Shown here piece by piece: positions 61,200 to 64,000 of a stretch of DNA of 64,000 nucleotides; the first letter of the stretch is position 1; each line of letters starts with the position of its first letter. Under the pieces are notes generated by a model that was given only the letters and a program-made list of their open reading frames with translations, was not told the origin of the DNA and ran no database searches. The position numbers and the translations under genes are program-made. Origin of the DNA: an uncultured Lachnospiraceae bacterium (GTDB lineage Bacteria; Bacillota; Clostridia; Lachnospirales; Lachnospiraceae); contig CAMWXE010000019.1 in assembly GCA_947178145.1 (NCBI GenBank), forward strand, positions 1 to 64,000. The letters run 5' to 3'.

Positions 61200-62400
61200 T
61201 TACGAGACTTTCCGAACCCATATCTCCCATGCTACTCCGTCAAATGACGTGAAATAAATAGTGTAATTTCTCGTACCATCATAACTATGCTCAAAGTATG
61301 TCATATAGTATTGTCCCGAGTTCTCTTCTTGGCCTGAAAGATGCGGTTCTCCTAAAATTTCGGGCAGTGTTTTCCAATCCACATCAAGTGCTGCTCCATT
61401 ATAGGTACATTCACTAGCATCCAATCCAAGCCTATAAACCTTATGCTGCTCATCAAAGAAAAACAAGATCCCCATATAAGAACACCAGCCCCATTCCTCT
61501 TCATCTGTATATTGCTCAAGAGGAGTCCCTCTTTCCTCTATGACATCTTCTATATACTGTCCAAAATAATCATTCACCGGAATATTGTTCCAAAGGACTT
61601 GGTTGGGATACCGCTCAGAAGCACCTTGATTTGCAGCCAAATCGTCTTCTGCCTGTGACGATTCCATTTTTGTCAATTTGGGAATTATGACATAATGATT
61701 GAAGCAGGCAACAAAAACAATCGCTATAAGACATAAAAGAAGCGTCCACTCACGATGAAAAAAAGCCTTTTCCAACTGCCTGACAGATTGGTACCTCCTA
61801 GCTGGATCCAATTTTGTACATTTTCGAATAATTCTTTTATAACGTGGTCTTTGCAACTTACCTTCTAAAATCTGTTGCAGCGTGATGCCAAGTGCATAGA
61901 TATCTGTCCGTGCATCTGTCTGTTCAAATCCATATTGCTCAGGCGGTGCATATCCGCGCGTACCCAAAAGCCGCGTATCCTGATTATAATCTTCCTTTGG
62001 CATGCGCGCAGCATCAAAATCAATCAAGCGGATATGTCCATCCGTTGCAAAAATAATATTAGATGGTTTGATGTCACGATGGATAATGCCCTTTCCATGC
62101 AAATATTTCAAAGTAGAGCACAGTTCCCTAACGATGTTCAGAAATTGCTTTTCAGACAAATCAACACTTCCTAATGATTCACCCTCTATGTATTCTTCGA
62201 TAATTGTTGTGGTATTATTAAACATTACAACATCATAGCTTTGGCAGGCTGGGATGTGCACATATTTGCAGCAACAAATATATCGGTTGGTAGCCCTTCA
62301 ATATTTTCCGCACAAAAAACTGCTCTCCGCCCTTTTCACGCACTAACTGCACGACACTTTTTTCACTTTGTTTTATAAGTTCGATCTCTTCGTATTCCAT
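61200..62400 (-). pseudogene. Membrane Ser/Thr protein kinase, frameshifted
   Basis: The start region (62400 to 62233; EEIELIKQ, VAIK-like FVRKIL) ends HPSLPKL-stop, and the kinase goes on in another frame as YDVVMFNNTTTIIEEYIEGE. The change lies at about 62237-62245 (two bases lost or one gained). The rest is intact: HRDIKPSN, LIDFD (DFG), GTRGYAPPEQYG, a transmembrane helix (WTLLLCLIAIVFVACF) and an outside domain of about 150 residues. Typical of Lachnospiraceae STKs. Without the N-lobe the kinase should be inactive. A divergent XRE regulator shares its promoter region. Confidence 0.75.
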
Positions 62401-62417
62401 AGTTCCCTCATTTGGTC

Positions 62418-62446
62418 TTGTCATATTATCAGTAATACTGTATAAT
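62418..62446 (+). promoter_or_regulatory. Promoter of the XRE gene with palindromic spacer
   Basis: TTGTCA (62418-62423), 17-base spacer, TATAAT (62441-62446). The spacer ends in CAGTA-A-TACTG (62430-62440), a perfect inverted repeat and likely operator. It overlaps the 5' end of the kinase gene. Confidence 0.7.
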
Positions 62447-62474
62447 TATATCAAATAATGCTAGGAGGTACAAC

Positions 62475-62960
62475 ATGAACTTCACCAGAGGTGTTTCTAA
62501 TGGTACTATATGTGCTGGGGATAAAAATACACCACCAACCGCCGAGTTGGTAAATGAAATCAAAAACACTACGAACATAGAGGACTACCTTGGAAAAAAT
62601 AACGAATACCTGATCACACACAGCCTGTCTGAACATTTGAATATGCTGTTGTCACAAAAAGGGATCAGCAGAGCTGATGTGGTGCGCGATTCCATGCTCG
62701 ACAAATCTTATGTTTATCAGATTTTTTCCGGGGATAAGTCACCATCGCGCGACAAGCTGATTGCTATCGCATTTGGTCTTAAACTCTCCGATGACGAGAC
62801 TCAGCAGATGCTCAAGCTATCTGGCAACAGGGAGCTGTACGCTAAAGATAAGCGCGATGCGATAATTTTGTTTTCTCTGCATCATAAAAAATCAGTGTTT
62901 GAGACGAATGAGTTATTGTTCCAACACGGACTTACTGTGCTTGGCACGCCAAAAGAGTGA
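62475..62960 (+). CDS. XRE-family DNA-binding protein next to the kinase
   Basis: 161 residues. Helix-turn-helix of Cro/CI type at about 58-100 (HLNMLLSQKGISRADVVRDS, LDKSYVYQIFSGDKSPSRDK), helical C-terminus (LKLSGNRELYAKDKRDAIIL). The first 50 residues are a Thr/Asn-rich extension. AGGAGGTACAAC precedes the ATG. Divergent from an STK, a pairing often seen in Lachnospiraceae; it probably binds the CAGTAATACTG palindrome in its promoter. Confidence 0.8.
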   Translation: MNFTRGVSNGTICAGDKNTPPTAELVNEIKNTTNIEDYLGKNNEYLITHSLSEHLNMLLSQKGISRADVVRDSMLDKSYVYQIFSGDKSPSRDKLIAIAFGLKLSDDETQQMLKLSGNRELYAKDKRDAIILFSLHHKKSVFETNELLFQHGLTVLGTPKE

Positions 62961-63006
62961 TTAGTTTTCTGACCACTTCTTCTGGAAAAGCGCAAATGTT
63001 TTATAC

Positions 63007-63501
63007 TTACTTCTTTTGCATCTGATTCTTAAACTGCTCTTTCATCATAGATGCACCCTTAGCCGAGATAAGATCAGACTCGCTCAGTTTTCCAAGCCTT
63101 ACTGCCTTGCAGACTTCAATAAATGCTTTCCCCATTGCAAGTGTAATCACTCCCGCTGTTCCAGCTGAAATCATACCTCCTACAACCGTACCAGCACCAG
63201 GTATTAATTTCAGAAGATTTGTTGCCACAGTTTTTCCTACAATAGTCGCTCCACCTGCACCTAACGCTGTTGTAGCCAACATCTTTAATCCATCCTTACC
63301 AACATCAATTCCGTAAATGCCACAAATAGTTGCCATCAATGTTACCTGCTCACCAATCAGTAATGGAGCATCTGCAAAGGGAAGAGGCACTGCACCAGTT
63401 GCTGCCGTAGCCGCCACTGCTATTGCCACCGCATTCTCCGCTTTCTCATTTAATGCGGTTATTTCAAGTTCCTTCAACTCATCATCAAGTTCTTTTTCCA
63501 T
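63007..63501 (-). CDS. Gly/Ala-rich membrane-associated protein (DUF697-like)
   Basis: About 164 residues. A charged helix at the start (KELDDELKELEITAL), then long Ala/Gly/Val-rich hydrophobic segments (AVAIAVAATAATGAVPLPFA, KMLATTALGAGGATIVGKTV, LIPGAGTVVGGMISAGTAGV). This pattern matches DUF697 proteins that accompany dynamin-like or other GTPases. Start at 63501 behind AGAAGGGTG; a GTG 18 bp upstream overlaps the preceding stop. Coupled to the next gene upstream. The exact role is unknown. Confidence 0.6.
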   Translation of the reverse strand: MEKELDDELKELEITALNEKAENAVAIAVAATAATGAVPLPFADAPLLIGEQVTLMATICGIYGIDVGKDGLKMLATTALGAGGATIVGKTVATNLLKLIPGAGTVVGGMISAGTAGVITLAMGKAFIEVCKAVRLGKLSESDLISAKGASMMKEQFKNQMQKK

Positions 63502-63515
63502 TGTTTTCACCCTTC

Positions 63516-64000
63516 TCACTCTAAAAAATAATTGTCAATTTGATCCTTCATTCTAAGAATTTGATTATCGTTCACTCCAAGCTCTTTTGCCAGATTCACA
63601 GATCCATTAAATGCTTGATTCATATCCATGCTGAATGCAAATTTTTCCAGATCCTCAAATTTTTTCAGCGCTTCTCGGATCTCCATAATAACCTGAAGCA
63701 ACTGTATATCAAGCTGCTGGTCAAGCCTAGACATTTCTTGATTGTATCTGGCAATTATCTCATTTGATTGTTTTGTACCTTCTTTCTTGCACAATTCATA
63801 AATAAACTCACCCGCAACGTTTCCGATAACAGCCCCCAATACAGGAATAGGAATAATAATCTGACCGGCGAGAGAAGCAATCGCACTGATCGAAACATCA
63901 AGGCATACTGTCTCACAATTTATTACGAAGTCCTCTTCGGACACCTTACCAGCCTCTAATGCTTTTATTTGTTCCGCTACACCGAAAGCAGCTGTGACAT
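63516..64000 (-). CDS. Partial membrane-associated helical protein, runs off the window
   Basis: At least 161 residues; the frame is open to the window edge (beginning TAAFGVAEQIKALEAGK before the VSEEDF stretch), so the GTG at 63944 is probably not the true start. It has a Gly-rich hydrophobic segment (LAGQIIIPIPVLGAVIGNVA) and a long helical, partly coiled-coil C-terminus (QQLDIQLLQVIMEIREALKK). Similar in build to its downstream neighbour; the two may form one membrane complex. No named family. Confidence 0.55.
   Translation of the reverse strand, partial: VTAAFGVAEQIKALEAGKVSEEDFVINCETVCLDVSISAIASLAGQIIIPIPVLGAVIGNVAGEFIYELCKKEGTKQSNEIIARYNQEMSRLDQQLDIQLLQVIMEIREALKKFEDLEKFAFSMDMNQAFNGSVNLAKELGVNDNQILRMKDQIDNYFLE

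Overview
The window looks like a chromosomal segment of a gut-type Lachnospiraceae (Clostridia, Bacillota). The evidence is the gene content (AIM24 family, DUF1015, DUF2225/DUF1292, DUF5662, stand-alone MetH activation protein, [FeFe]-hydrogenase, flavodiiron protein, leuB-ilvD-ilvB-serC-serA), strong AGGAGG ribosome binding sites, TTGACA-17-TATAAT promoters and A/T-flanked terminator hairpins. The genus cannot be fixed from sequence alone. Most genes lie on the minus strand.

Layout. 0-2.9 kb: a decayed accessory block with small unknown genes, a DUF488-like gene and a PD-(D/E)XK (Rpn-like) gene, both split by one-base frameshifts, and the 3' stub of an ABC permease. 2.9-7.1 kb: housekeeping genes and tRNA-Thr(CGT). 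7.2-11.5 kb: an operon of ECF-type sigma factor, membrane anti-sigma and two tandem lipoprotein serpins. 12.07-12.3 kb: a probable GGA-rich small RNA with its own promoter and terminator. 12.5-19.6 kb: leucine/isoleucine/valine and serine biosynthesis. 19.7-31.1 kb: yajC, tgt, aroC, a lactonase, a GntR-ABC exporter operon and a two-part methionine synthase. 31-34.8 kb: a run holding a sirtuin-like and a GlgX-like protein that have both lost catalytic residues, plus DUF5662. 35-41 kb: DUF1292, DUF2225, a UvrD-type helicase, gltX and [FeFe]-hydrogenase. 41.4-48.9 kb: an apparently cytoplasmic pectin-oligosaccharide operon (GH28, GH105, CE8, sugar-phosphate isomerase) behind a cre-like operator, next to a GH133 debranching enzyme. 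49-53 kb: membrane microproteins, a K+/H+ antiporter and a flavodiiron protein. 53.5-59.6 kb: a second Rpn-like protein and a four-gene exopolysaccharide O-acetylation cluster. 59.6-64 kb: another decayed accessory block with a broken Ser/Thr kinase, an XRE regulator, gene stubs and two glycine/alanine-rich membrane-associated proteins running off the end.

Two families of short palindromic repeats (MITE-like) are scattered through the window. Family A (about 187 bp, ends CTAGAGCGTGTTTGAAAA) has two near-identical copies (20.2 and 49.0 kb), a one-ended remnant (34.8 kb) and a degenerate end at 3.76 kb. Two of these ends supply the last codons of host genes (tgt and the Ham1-family gene). Family B (about 160 bp, ends AGGAACTGTAGAAAAATAAG) has one full copy at 60.7 kb and a remnant at 49.2 kb that supplies the -35 box of the next gene. 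A 57-bp tandem repeat after the GH105 stop codon repeats the last codons of that gene, stop codon included.

Strongest candidates for something undescribed: the GGA-rich RNA at 12.07-12.30 kb, the operon of two catalytically degenerate enzymes at 32-34.8 kb, the stop-codon-containing tandem repeat at 43.6-43.9 kb, and the sigma/anti-sigma controlled serpin pair. All functions are inferred from sequence reading; no database search was run.
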